Shown piece after piece: positions 1-6,818 of a stretch of 16,209 nt of DNA. The notes below the pieces were generated by a model that was not told the DNA's origin, made no database searches, and saw nothing but the letters and a program-made list of their open reading frames with translations. This stretch comes from an uncultured Bacteroides sp. (lineage in GTDB: Bacteria > Bacteroidota > Bacteroidia > Bacteroidales > Bacteroidaceae), in contig CABROZ010000048.1 of NCBI GenBank assembly GCA_902472795.1, forward strand, positions 1 through 16,209, in the 5' to 3' direction. Numbering within the stretch: position 1 is the first letter of the stretch; each line of letters begins with the position of its first letter. Both the position numbers and the translations under genes were made by a program.

Positions 1-155
1 GCGGCGCCTGCCGGCAAGTGATGCTCGAAACCGAAGTGCGCTACAAGCACCCCATGCGTATCCTGCTGTACGGCCGGAAAGGCATCTACGAAGTCAGGAG
101 CGTAGGCGATCTGCTTCCCCTTTCGTTCGACGCCTCGAACATGGAGGTCAAATAA
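1..155 (+). CDS. 3' end of an unrecognised protein-coding gene (5' end outside the window)
   Basis: The frame that begins at base 3 is open for 50 codons and ends at TAA (153-155), giving a C-terminus that finishes SNMEVK. Third positions are strongly GC-biased, as in the certain genes of this window, and the stop is followed about 50 bases later by a terminator-like hairpin; both support real coding. The visible tail is mostly charged and aliphatic, with no membrane segment or cysteine motif, and contains the stretch RILLYGRKGIYEVRSVGDLL. I do not recognise the family. A second plus-strand frame is also open here but runs on opposite cydB, so it is less likely. The gene converges on cydB. 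Confidence 0.55.
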   Translation, partial: GACRQVMLETEVRYKHPMRILLYGRKGIYEVRSVGDLLPLSFDASNMEVK

Positions 156-203
156 AAGACCGGGGAAGCAGAACAATCATCCTTTTTATAAAAGCAGATA
201 CCG

Positions 204-235
204 AAGGACGGACCTTAATAAGTAGGTCCGTCTTT
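204..235. terminator. Bidirectional terminator-like hairpin overlapping the end of cydB
   Basis: GACGGACCT (207-215) pairs perfectly with AGGTCCGTC (224-232) around an 8-base loop, and A-T pairs extend the stem outward to 204-235 with one wobble. A T-rich stretch follows on the plus strand (231-240), as expected for stopping the upstream plus-strand gene. On the minus strand the hairpin contains the last codons of cydB, and its stop codon (215-217) lies at the stem-loop junction. A T-rich run on that strand comes only about 15 bases later, so termination of the cyd operon here is less certain. Confidence 0.65.
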
Positions 236-1360
236 CATTTCCTTCGCATCAATCTTCCGGTTGTCTATGCGCCGCCAGGCATAGAAGATATAGGCCAGCA
301 CAAAGGGAACCAGAATGGATACATAAGCCATAACCTCGAGTGTGAAGCGGCTGGAACAACTGTTGGCCAGCGTCAGCGAGCTCTGCAGATCGGCCACGGA
401 AGGATAATAAGCCGTATTGTTATAGCCTGCCGACAGCAGAAGGGCAAAGACCGTAAGCACCGTGCCGACACCCGACAGCCAGATGCCCTTGTCGTAACCG
501 GGCTTCAACAACGTACGGACAATGCCTGCCAACACACCCACTACCCCCAGCAGGAAGATGACAAGCAGCCACGGCATGGCCAGAAAATTGTGCAGATACT
601 TGTAAGGCTCCATGCAGATCCATCCGGTTTCGGGCTGTACGGCAAACCCGTCGGCCAGCAGCGTACGCACCAGAAACGCCAGAAAAAAGACCAGAAACAA
701 GGCGGAATTTCCCCACAACGAACGGCGGCAACGTGCCACGAGCTCCGTATCGGCAATGTTGTTAATGAAGTAAAGCGCCCCCAGAATGCGTGCCAGGAAA
801 AAGACAGCCAGCCCCATCACTACGTTCCACGGATTGGCCAGCGCATCCAGTCCGTGCCAACCGTTGGCCCAACGGCTGATGACGGGCATCAGCGTATCGC
901 CCATGTTATCCTTGTCGATGATGAATGCCGAGCCGGTAAAGAACGTGGCTACGGCCCCGCCCAGCAACACCGGACCAACAACTCCGTTGATGACCAAAAA
1001 CACCCGGTAGGTATTCTTGCCCAACAGGTTACCCGCCTTCGACTGAAATTCGTAGCTGACCGCCTGCAGCACAAAGCTGAACAGGATAATCATCCACAAC
1101 CAATATGCACCACCGAAACTGGTACTGTAGAACAACGGGAAAGAGGCAAAGAAAGCCCCACCGAAGGTCACCAATGTGGTGAACGTGAACTCCCATTTAC
1201 GGCCCGTCGAATTGACCATCATCTTGCGGTGTTCCTCCGTCTTGCCTAAACAAAACAGCAGCGAGTTGCCTCCCTGCACAAACAGCAGAAACACCAGGAG
1301 AGCGCCCAGCAACGACACTACCGCCCACCAATATTGCTGAAGAAAAACGTAAGTATCCAT
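215..1360 (-). CDS. cydB: Cytochrome bd ubiquinol oxidase subunit II
   Basis: CydB is the second large subunit of the bd quinol:O2 oxidoreductase. It pairs with CydA in the inner membrane to reduce oxygen to water. The 381-residue length matches the family (about 380). The protein is almost entirely membrane helices and begins MDTYVFLQQYWW, with the family-typical QGGN stretch near residue 30 that ends the first helix. A conserved late segment (NSCSSRFTLEVM) matches the usual small-residue plus TL.VM motif before the last helix. The start is ATG at 1358-1360, 50 bases after the cydA stop, so the two genes should be co-transcribed. The final codons lie inside the hairpin at 204-235. Confidence 0.97.
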   Translation of the reverse strand: MDTYVFLQQYWWAVVSLLGALLVFLLFVQGGNSLLFCLGKTEEHRKMMVNSTGRKWEFTFTTLVTFGGAFFASFPLFYSTSFGGAYWLWMIILFSFVLQAVSYEFQSKAGNLLGKNTYRVFLVINGVVGPVLLGGAVATFFTGSAFIIDKDNMGDTLMPVISRWANGWHGLDALANPWNVVMGLAVFFLARILGALYFINNIADTELVARCRRSLWGNSALFLVFFLAFLVRTLLADGFAVQPETGWICMEPYKYLHNFLAMPWLLVIFLLGVVGVLAGIVRTLLKPGYDKGIWLSGVGTVLTVFALLLSAGYNNTAYYPSVADLQSSLTLANSCSSRFTLEVMAYVSILVPFVLAYIFYAWRRIDNRKIDAKEMKDGPTY

Positions 1361-1410
1361 ATACAGAATATTCTTTTTTTATAGTTGGTTTTACAATGAA
1401 ATGAAAATGT

Positions 1411-2952
1411 TTAGAACCCCTTGCGGATGGCACGGAGCATAATACCCACTTCGGCTATCAGCAACACCGTGAACAGCACTAAGAAAATGAAGAACGTAGT
1501 CTGCACCGACCCCACATCAAGCCTCGAAATGGCAGCCGAAGTAGGCAGCATGTCCTGTATGGCCCAAGGCTGACGGCCGCACTCGGCCACTACCCAACCG
1601 GCCTGTCCGGCCAGATAGCCCAACGGAATGGTTAGCAGGGCAATCCAGTGCATCCAGCGCATCTCCGACAGATTCTTCCGATAAACCAGAAACAGGACGA
1701 CCGCAAAGAACAGAATGAAATATCCGCCCAGCAGCACCATGACACGGAACATGTAAAAAGTCAGCGGGACATTGGGCACCAGTTCGTTCGCATCCTTTAT
1801 ATAGCCATAGCCAAAATAAGCCACATTGTCCTGCAACACCGCAGCAGCCTCGGCAGCAGCTGTCTCGTCCCCGTCGGCTTTCGCCTTGCGATAAGCGGCA
1901 AAGGCTGTTATCGCTTTCCGCCCGCGAGCCATCTTCTCTTCGGCCGAAAGAGCGCGGCTACCGTCCTTCTGTACATAGCCTCCCTCCAGCAGGTCGTTGA
2001 TGCCCGGCACAAAAGCATTCGGATTGCGCTCGGCCAGCAACGAAAGCATCTTGGGCAATTCGATACGCATCAGGAAAGGTTCCACCCCATCACCGGCAGT
2101 CTGCTTGGCCGGATTCAGGATGCCGAAAGCCACCAATCCGGCACCTTCCTGCCCCTGGTAATAACCTTCCATGGCAGCCAGCTTCATGGGCTGCTTCTGA
2201 GCTACCTGATAACCGGAGCCGTCACCCGTCCATGCCGACATCAAGGTTGCAAACAGTCCGACCCAGGCACCCACCTTGATGCTGGCTAATGCAAACTCCT
2301 TGTGACGACGACGCAACAGATACCAGCAACTGATGCCCACTACGAAAATGGCTCCCAGTACCCAGCCCGACAGGATGCTGTGGAAGAACTTATTGACGGC
2401 CATCGGCGACGTAGCCACAGCCCAGAAGTCAACCATCTCGTTGCGTGCCGTATCGGGGTTGAATACCATGCCCACAGGATTCTGCATCCAGGCATTGGCC
2501 ACCAGAATCCACCAGGCAGAGATTGTAGCTCCCAATCCGGTAAGCCAGGTAGAAGCCAGATGAAAACGACGGCTCACCTTTTCCCATCCGAAAAACATGA
2601 CGGCAATAAAGGTTGCCTCCATAAAGAAAGCCAATATGCCTTCGATGGCCAGCGGCGCACCGAAGATGTCGCCCACAAACCAGCTATAGTTACTCCAGTT
2701 GGTACCAAACTCAAATTCCAGTATCAGACCTGTAGCCACACCGATGGCAAAATTGATACCGAAAAGCCTCATCCAGAACTGCGCGGCACGTTTCCAAAAC
2801 TCATTATGCGTGCGATAATAGATTGTCTCCATTATGCCCATAATCACTGCCAACCCCAAAGTGAGCGGCACAAAAATCCAGTGATAGATAGCAGTCAAGG
2901 CAAATTGCGCTCTTGACCAGTCAATCAGAGAAGTGTCAATACTCTCGAACAT
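1411..2952 (-). CDS. cydA: Cytochrome bd ubiquinol oxidase subunit I
   Basis: CydA is the quinol-oxidising, heme-bearing subunit of cytochrome bd. Aligned by eye with E. coli CydA, all heme ligands are present: H24 (E. coli H19), H191 (H186) and M405 (M393) with E457 (E445) in the GRQPW segment. The two proton-path glutamates E104 and E112 keep the E. coli spacing. The long loop between the middle helices starts at GDGSGYQVAQKQP and continues through an alanine- and lysine-rich insertion around residues 330-375, indicating the long Q-loop (L) type. I place the start at ATG 2950-2952, giving 513 residues; a TTG two codons upstream is possible but less likely. It lies 55 bases after the DUF4492 gene and before cydB. 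Confidence 0.97.
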   Translation of the reverse strand: MFESIDTSLIDWSRAQFALTAIYHWIFVPLTLGLAVIMGIMETIYYRTHNEFWKRAAQFWMRLFGINFAIGVATGLILEFEFGTNWSNYSWFVGDIFGAPLAIEGILAFFMEATFIAVMFFGWEKVSRRFHLASTWLTGLGATISAWWILVANAWMQNPVGMVFNPDTARNEMVDFWAVATSPMAVNKFFHSILSGWVLGAIFVVGISCWYLLRRRHKEFALASIKVGAWVGLFATLMSAWTGDGSGYQVAQKQPMKLAAMEGYYQGQEGAGLVAFGILNPAKQTAGDGVEPFLMRIELPKMLSLLAERNPNAFVPGINDLLEGGYVQKDGSRALSAEEKMARGRKAITAFAAYRKAKADGDETAAAEAAAVLQDNVAYFGYGYIKDANELVPNVPLTFYMFRVMVLLGGYFILFFAVVLFLVYRKNLSEMRWMHWIALLTIPLGYLAGQAGWVVAECGRQPWAIQDMLPTSAAISRLDVGSVQTTFFIFLVLFTVLLIAEVGIMLRAIRKGF

Positions 2953-3007
2953 AAACAAAAGATCGGGTTAAATTATAAAATAAAGATGCATTATAATAAA
3001 ATCTATT

Positions 3008-3229
3008 TCACTCCAGCGCGCGCTGAATCAGCTCACGGCCTACGTAATCACTCTGACCGGCCTCATCAGGCTCCCGGCTATTCAGAAAATCGGGGAAGAA
3101 AAAAAGACGTAGAACAAAAAATATGACGAAAAGCTTTATCAGAATTATCATCCACAGCGTACGACCGAGAGTCATACCGCGAAAGCCGTCTCGATAGAAT
3201 CTCCATACTTTTATTAAAGATTGCCTCAT
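3008..3229 (-). CDS. DUF4492-type small membrane protein encoded first in the cyd operon
   Basis: This 73-residue protein has a basic N-terminus (MRQSLIKVWRFYRDGF), a conserved-looking GMTLGRTLW stretch, one strongly hydrophobic helix at about residues 26-48, and an acidic polar tail. I recognise the pattern as DUF4492, a family I recall being encoded beside cydAB in Bacteroidetes and in epsilonproteobacteria. The gene is the first of the operon: its ATG (3227-3229) is about 25 bases from the predicted transcription start, and cydA follows after 55 bases. Known bd accessory subunits (CydX, CydS, CydH) are also tiny one-helix proteins, so an assembly or stabilising role is a reasonable inference, but it is not shown by the sequence. 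Confidence 0.85.
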   Translation of the reverse strand: MRQSLIKVWRFYRDGFRGMTLGRTLWMIILIKLFVIFFVLRLFFFPDFLNSREPDEAGQSDYVGRELIQRALE

Positions 3230-3260
3230 AGCATACAGATATTTAAGATTAGAGCGGGGA

Positions 3261-3291
3261 CAAATATAGAATTATTCGCGTTCTCACCAAA
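3261..3291 (-). promoter_or_regulatory. Bacteroidetes-type promoter of the DUF4492-cydA-cydB operon
   Basis: Read on the minus strand, TTTG (3291-3288) is followed after 19 bases by TATATTTG (3268-3261), an exact match to the Bacteroidetes -33 TTTG / -7 TAnnTTTG consensus. Transcription should start near 3254, giving a leader of about 25 bases before the DUF4492 ATG. Confidence 0.8.
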
Positions 3292-3360
3292 CTAAATCAG
3301 AGAAAAAAATGAAAGAGGGAACGACCGGATATCCGATCCGACAAGCAGAAAACGGTATGA

Positions 3361-3379
3361 TTCCTGGAAATCCAGAATT
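3361..3379. promoter_or_regulatory. Possible dyad operator between the divergent operons
   Basis: CTGGA (3364-3368) and TCCAG (3371-3375) form an inverted repeat with a 2-base centre, with further partial symmetry outside it. A perfect 10-bp palindrome, CGGATATCCG, lies at 3326-3335. Both sit between the two opposed promoters, where a shared regulator could bind. No clear FNR/CRP-like TTGAT-N4-ATCAA site was found. Short palindromes occur by chance, so this is a weak call. Confidence 0.25.
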
Positions 3380-3432
3380 ACAATATGCTGCAAAAACGTA
3401 AAAAGGATAATCAATAGTAAAGCCGGAATTAC

Positions 3433-3440
3433 TATATTTG
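3433..3440 (+). promoter_or_regulatory. Bacteroidetes -7 promoter element of the polyferredoxin operon
   Basis: TATATTTG matches TAnnTTTG exactly. A start near 3447 would give a leader of about 46 bases to the ATG at 3493. I see no TTG-type -33 box at the usual spacing (the region around 3405-3415 lacks one), so the promoter may be weak or activator-dependent. Confidence 0.6.
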
Positions 3441-3492
3441 CACTGCTATTTACATGATAAGCGCAAATTAATAATAACTACTATACTTGTTT

Positions 3493-4977
3493 ATGTTACG
3501 TAAAATCAGACTAACACTTGCTGTCCTGTTCTTTGCTCTGATCACTCTGCTGTTCCTCGACTTTACGGGAACGCTGCACGCGTGGTTCGGCTGGATGGCA
3601 AAAATTCAATTCCTTCCGGCCCTGCTGGCACTCAATGTTGGAGTAGTACTGGCATTGGTGGTGCTTACCCTTGTATTGGGCCGTGTCTATTGTTCGGTCA
3701 TTTGTCCGCTTGGCGTATTTCAGGACATTGTGGCCTGGTTCTCGAAAAAGGCGAAGAAGAACCGCTACCGCTACTCGCCTGCTCTGTCGTGGCTGCGCTA
3801 CAGTGTGTTGGGCGTGTTTGTCATTGCTTTAGTGGCGGGCGTGCATTCGTTTGTAGCCTTGCTGGCTCCCTACAGTTCGTACGGACGTATAGCCAATAAC
3901 TTGTTTGCTCCCGTTTATCAGTGGGGAAACAATCTGCTGGCTTACTTAGCCGAACGGGCCGACAGCTATGCATTCTACGACACCACTGTCTGGCTGAAGA
4001 GTGTACCGACTTTTGTCATTGCCGCCGTCACATTAGTTGTGCTCATCGTACTGGCCTGGAGAGGCGGACGAACCTACTGCAACACCATCTGCCCCGTAGG
4101 CACCATACTTGGATTCCTTTCCAGATATGCCTATCTGAAACCTGTCATCGACACGGACAAGTGCATCAACTGTAACCTCTGTGCACGCAACTGCAAGGCG
4201 TCGTGCATCGACCTTAAAAACCATCGGATAGACTACAGCCGCTGCGTAGCCTGCATGGATTGCATAGACAAGTGCAAGCACCAGGCTCTGAGCTACAGGC
4301 ATCCGGCCAAAGCCAAAACGGCAGCCCCCGAGCCGGAACCGGAGAAGAACAGCTCACGCCGTGCCTTCCTGGCATCTTCAGCACTGGCAGCTTCGGCAGC
4401 CGTTCTGAAAGCGCAGGAAATGAAGGTGGACGGCGGACTGGCCACCATCGAAGACAAGAAGATCCCCAACCGGCACACTCCTATCCTGCCACCCGGAGCG
4501 CAGGGAGCACGACACTTCGCGCAACACTGCACAGCTTGCCAGCTCTGCGTATCGGTGTGCCCCAACGAAGTGCTGCGTCCTTCCACAGGACTGATGACAC
4601 TGATGCAGCCCTTCTCGTCGTACGAGCGCGGCTATTGCCGCCCCGAGTGTACCAAGTGCTCGGAAGTCTGCCCCACGGGAGCCATCAAACCCATCACCGT
4701 GGCCGACAAGTCGTCCATCCAAATAGGACATGCCGTATGGATCAAGCGCAACTGTGTGGTGAAGACCGACAAGGTAGAATGCGGCAATTGTGCCCGCCAC
4801 TGCCCCACAGGTGCCATCACCATGGTGCCTTCGGATCCCAACAACCCCGATTCGCTTAAGTTCCCGGCCATCGACACCGAACGCTGCATAGGCTGCGGTG
4901 CCTGCGAAAACCTGTGCCCGGCACGTCCGTTCACGGCCATCTACGTAGAAGGACACGAACGACACAGAATTATTTAA
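3493..4977 (+). CDS. Membrane polyferredoxin: NapH-like domain fused to a NapG/NrfC-like Fe-S domain
   Basis: This 494-residue protein probably relays electrons between the quinone pool or cytoplasm and an acceptor outside. Residues 1-215 resemble NapH/YccM: four membrane helices (about 9-25, 41-62, 100-127, 172-188) and two CxxxCP motifs (C67/C71, C196/C200). Two ferredoxin motifs follow (C224-C227-C230-C234 and C251-C254-C257-C261). After a Pro/Glu-rich linker comes SSRRAFLASSALAASAAVL (287-305), which has the form of a twin-arginine signal. The second half holds four more cluster motifs beginning at C346, C382, C430 and C465, in the NapG/NrfC style. The start is ATG 3493; a TTG two codons upstream is rejected. 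It is the first gene of a five-gene cluster, 19 bases before the next gene. Family placement is secure; the partner and direction of electron flow are inferred. Confidence 0.85.
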   Translation: MLRKIRLTLAVLFFALITLLFLDFTGTLHAWFGWMAKIQFLPALLALNVGVVLALVVLTLVLGRVYCSVICPLGVFQDIVAWFSKKAKKNRYRYSPALSWLRYSVLGVFVIALVAGVHSFVALLAPYSSYGRIANNLFAPVYQWGNNLLAYLAERADSYAFYDTTVWLKSVPTFVIAAVTLVVLIVLAWRGGRTYCNTICPVGTILGFLSRYAYLKPVIDTDKCINCNLCARNCKASCIDLKNHRIDYSRCVACMDCIDKCKHQALSYRHPAKAKTAAPEPEPEKNSSRRAFLASSALAASAAVLKAQEMKVDGGLATIEDKKIPNRHTPILPPGAQGARHFAQHCTACQLCVSVCPNEVLRPSTGLMTLMQPFSSYERGYCRPECTKCSEVCPTGAIKPITVADKSSIQIGHAVWIKRNCVVKTDKVECGNCARHCPTGAITMVPSDPNNPDSLKFPAIDTERCIGCGACENLCPARPFTAIYVEGHERHRII

Positions 4978-4996
4978 CTTCAACTATCCAACAACT

Positions 4997-6385
4997 ATGA
5001 ACGAAGAAAACCCTCATAAAGACATTTCCCGCCGTGAATTTCTGAAGATTGTGGGCATCAGCACCGCAACTGCTACCGTGGCTTTGGCGGGATGCGAACC
5101 GAAAAAGTCAACCCCGGATAGCCTGCAGGCCCAAGGCGAGATTCCAACCGACAAGATGACGCTGCGCGAAAATCCGAAGACGAAACAAAAGGTATCCCTG
5201 TTGGGCTATGGCTGCATGCGCTGGCCTACCTTGCCCGCTCCGGAGAAAGGCGGAAACGTGATCGACCAGGATGCCGTCAACGAACTGATCGACTATGCCA
5301 TGGCGCATGGCGTCAACTACTACGACACATCGCCCGTCTATGTACAGGGATGGTCGGAACGCTCGACCGGCATTGCCTTGAAACGCCATCCACGCGAAAA
5401 GTTCTACGTAGCAACCAAGTTGTCCAACTTCTCCAACTATACGCGCGAGAACTCCATCGCCATGTACAACCGTTCGTTCAGGGAACTGCAAGTAGATTAC
5501 ATCGACTACTACCTGCTCCACTCCATCGGCAACGGCGGCATCGAAACGTTCCGTGCCCGCTACATCGAAAACGGCATGATAGACTTCCTGATGAAGGAAA
5601 GAGAAGCAGGACGCATCCGCAATCTGGGTTTCTCCTTCCACGGCACCAAGGAAGTGTTCGACGAAGTACTGGCCATGCACGATCAGGTTCACTGGGACTT
5701 CGTGCAAATTCAGCTGAACTATGCCGACTGGAAATACGCATCGGGCAACAACGTCAACGCCGACTACCTGTACGCCGAACTGGAAAAACGGCACATTCCG
5801 GCCATCATCATGGAACCGCTGCTCGGCGGACGGTTGTCAAAACTGCCCGAGCACTTAGTGGCACGGCTCAAGCAACGCAACCCCGAAGCCAGTGTGGCAT
5901 CCTGGGCCTTCCGCTTTGCCGGCTCATTCCCCGACGTGCTTACCGTATTGAGCGGCATGACCTACATGGAGCACTTGCAGGACAATCTGCGGACTTATTC
6001 GCCACTCGTACCGCTTACCGACGACGATTTCGAGTTCCTGCAACAGACAGCCGACCTGATGAAACAATACCCCACCATCCCCTGCAACGACTGCAAATAC
6101 TGCATGCCTTGCCCCTATGGCATTGATATACCTGCCATACTGGTGCACTACAACAAATGCGTGAACGAAGGCAACCTGCCCACCTCGCAGGAACACGCCA
6201 ACTATCGCGAGGCACGCCGGGCCTTCCTCATCGGTTACGACCGCAGTGTGCCCCGCCTGCGCCAGGCCAGCCATTGCATCGGATGCCGGCAATGCGTTTC
6301 CCATTGTCCGCAAAGCATCGACATTCCTGAGGAACTGCACCGCATCGACCGGTATGTTGAACAACTGAAACAAGGAACGCTGTAA
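4997..6385 (+). CDS. Twin-arginine lipoprotein aldo/keto reductase with two C-terminal [4Fe-4S] motifs
   Basis: This is a 462-residue predicted oxidoreductase of the aldo/keto reductase superfamily (COG1453-like). The N-terminus carries SRREFLK (11-17), a consensus Tat motif, then a hydrophobic stretch ending in a lipobox, VALAGC, with C33 as the lipidated cysteine. The barrel keeps the catalytic tetrad: D110 and Y115 in the DTSPVY stretch, K141 in VATK, and H175 in YLLH. The C-terminus has two ferredoxin-like motifs, C363-C366-C369-C372 and C427-C430-C433-C437, each followed by proline. The signal implies folding with cofactor before export and anchoring in a membrane facing the periplasm. 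It lies between the polyferredoxin, which could feed it electrons, and the DUF1893 gene. The substrate is unknown. Confidence 0.88.
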   Translation: MNEENPHKDISRREFLKIVGISTATATVALAGCEPKKSTPDSLQAQGEIPTDKMTLRENPKTKQKVSLLGYGCMRWPTLPAPEKGGNVIDQDAVNELIDYAMAHGVNYYDTSPVYVQGWSERSTGIALKRHPREKFYVATKLSNFSNYTRENSIAMYNRSFRELQVDYIDYYLLHSIGNGGIETFRARYIENGMIDFLMKEREAGRIRNLGFSFHGTKEVFDEVLAMHDQVHWDFVQIQLNYADWKYASGNNVNADYLYAELEKRHIPAIIMEPLLGGRLSKLPEHLVARLKQRNPEASVASWAFRFAGSFPDVLTVLSGMTYMEHLQDNLRTYSPLVPLTDDDFEFLQQTADLMKQYPTIPCNDCKYCMPCPYGIDIPAILVHYNKCVNEGNLPTSQEHANYREARRAFLIGYDRSVPRLRQASHCIGCRQCVSHCPQSIDIPEELHRIDRYVEQLKQGTL

Positions 6386-6398
6386 CCTGAAGAATAGA

Positions 6399-6818
6399 AT
6401 GAAAGAACTGATAGAAATGCTTCACGCAGGAGGATACTCCTGCGTGATAGCTCATGGTGACTGCATCCGCACATTCACACAACGGGGTGTGGCCGACCTT
6501 TATGACCTGTTGGTGAAAGAGCCGGACTTCCTCAAAGGGGCATCCATCGCCGACAAAGTAATCGGAAAAGCTGCCGCCACACTGATGGTACTTGGCGGAG
6601 TAAAGGAAGTATATACCCACATCATCAGCCGACCTGCCCTGCAATTGCTGCAAGAAGCCGGCATCACGACAAGCTGCGACGAAGTGGTAGATCACATCAT
6701 CAACCGCGACCGTACCGGATGGTGTCCGCTGGAACAAGCCAGCCGCGACCTCCACTCGGCCAAAGAAATTTTCCCAGTTATCGAAAAATTTATCTCCAAT
6801 CAGAGAAAAAACGCATGA
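6399..6818 (+). CDS. DUF1893 domain protein
   Basis: This 139-residue soluble protein has no signal or membrane segment. I recognise DUF1893 from its layout: an N-terminal strand region (SCVIAHGDCIRTF), the central helix DKVIGKAAA (52-60), and a late GWCPLE motif (107-112). From memory, the Thermotoga representative TM1506 has a cytidine-deaminase-like fold, but no activity is established for the family. The conserved Cys-Pro-x-Glu and Asp-Lys residues are candidates for an active site. The gene starts 13 bases after the reductase, and its TGA overlaps the ATG of the receptor gene (ATGA at 6815-6818), so their translation is probably coupled. It is predicted to act in the cytoplasm, unlike its exported neighbours. 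Confidence 0.8.
   Translation: MKELIEMLHAGGYSCVIAHGDCIRTFTQRGVADLYDLLVKEPDFLKGASIADKVIGKAAATLMVLGGVKEVYTHIISRPALQLLQEAGITTSCDEVVDHIINRDRTGWCPLEQASRDLHSAKEIFPVIEKFISNQRKNA

Noticed and set aside
590..1249. Plus-strand open frame opposite cydB (and similar ones opposite cydA)
   Set aside because: The products are rich in H, Q and R as expected from reading membrane-protein codons backwards; cydB and cydA are certain on the other strand.
2953..2958. TTG start for cydA two codons upstream of ATG
   Set aside because: ATG at 2950-2952 aligns better with known CydA N-termini and needs no rare start codon.
6719..6814. Receptor start 32 codons upstream of ATG 6815
   Set aside because: It would put a charged, non-signal segment ahead of the signal peptide and overlap DUF1893 by about 100 bases.
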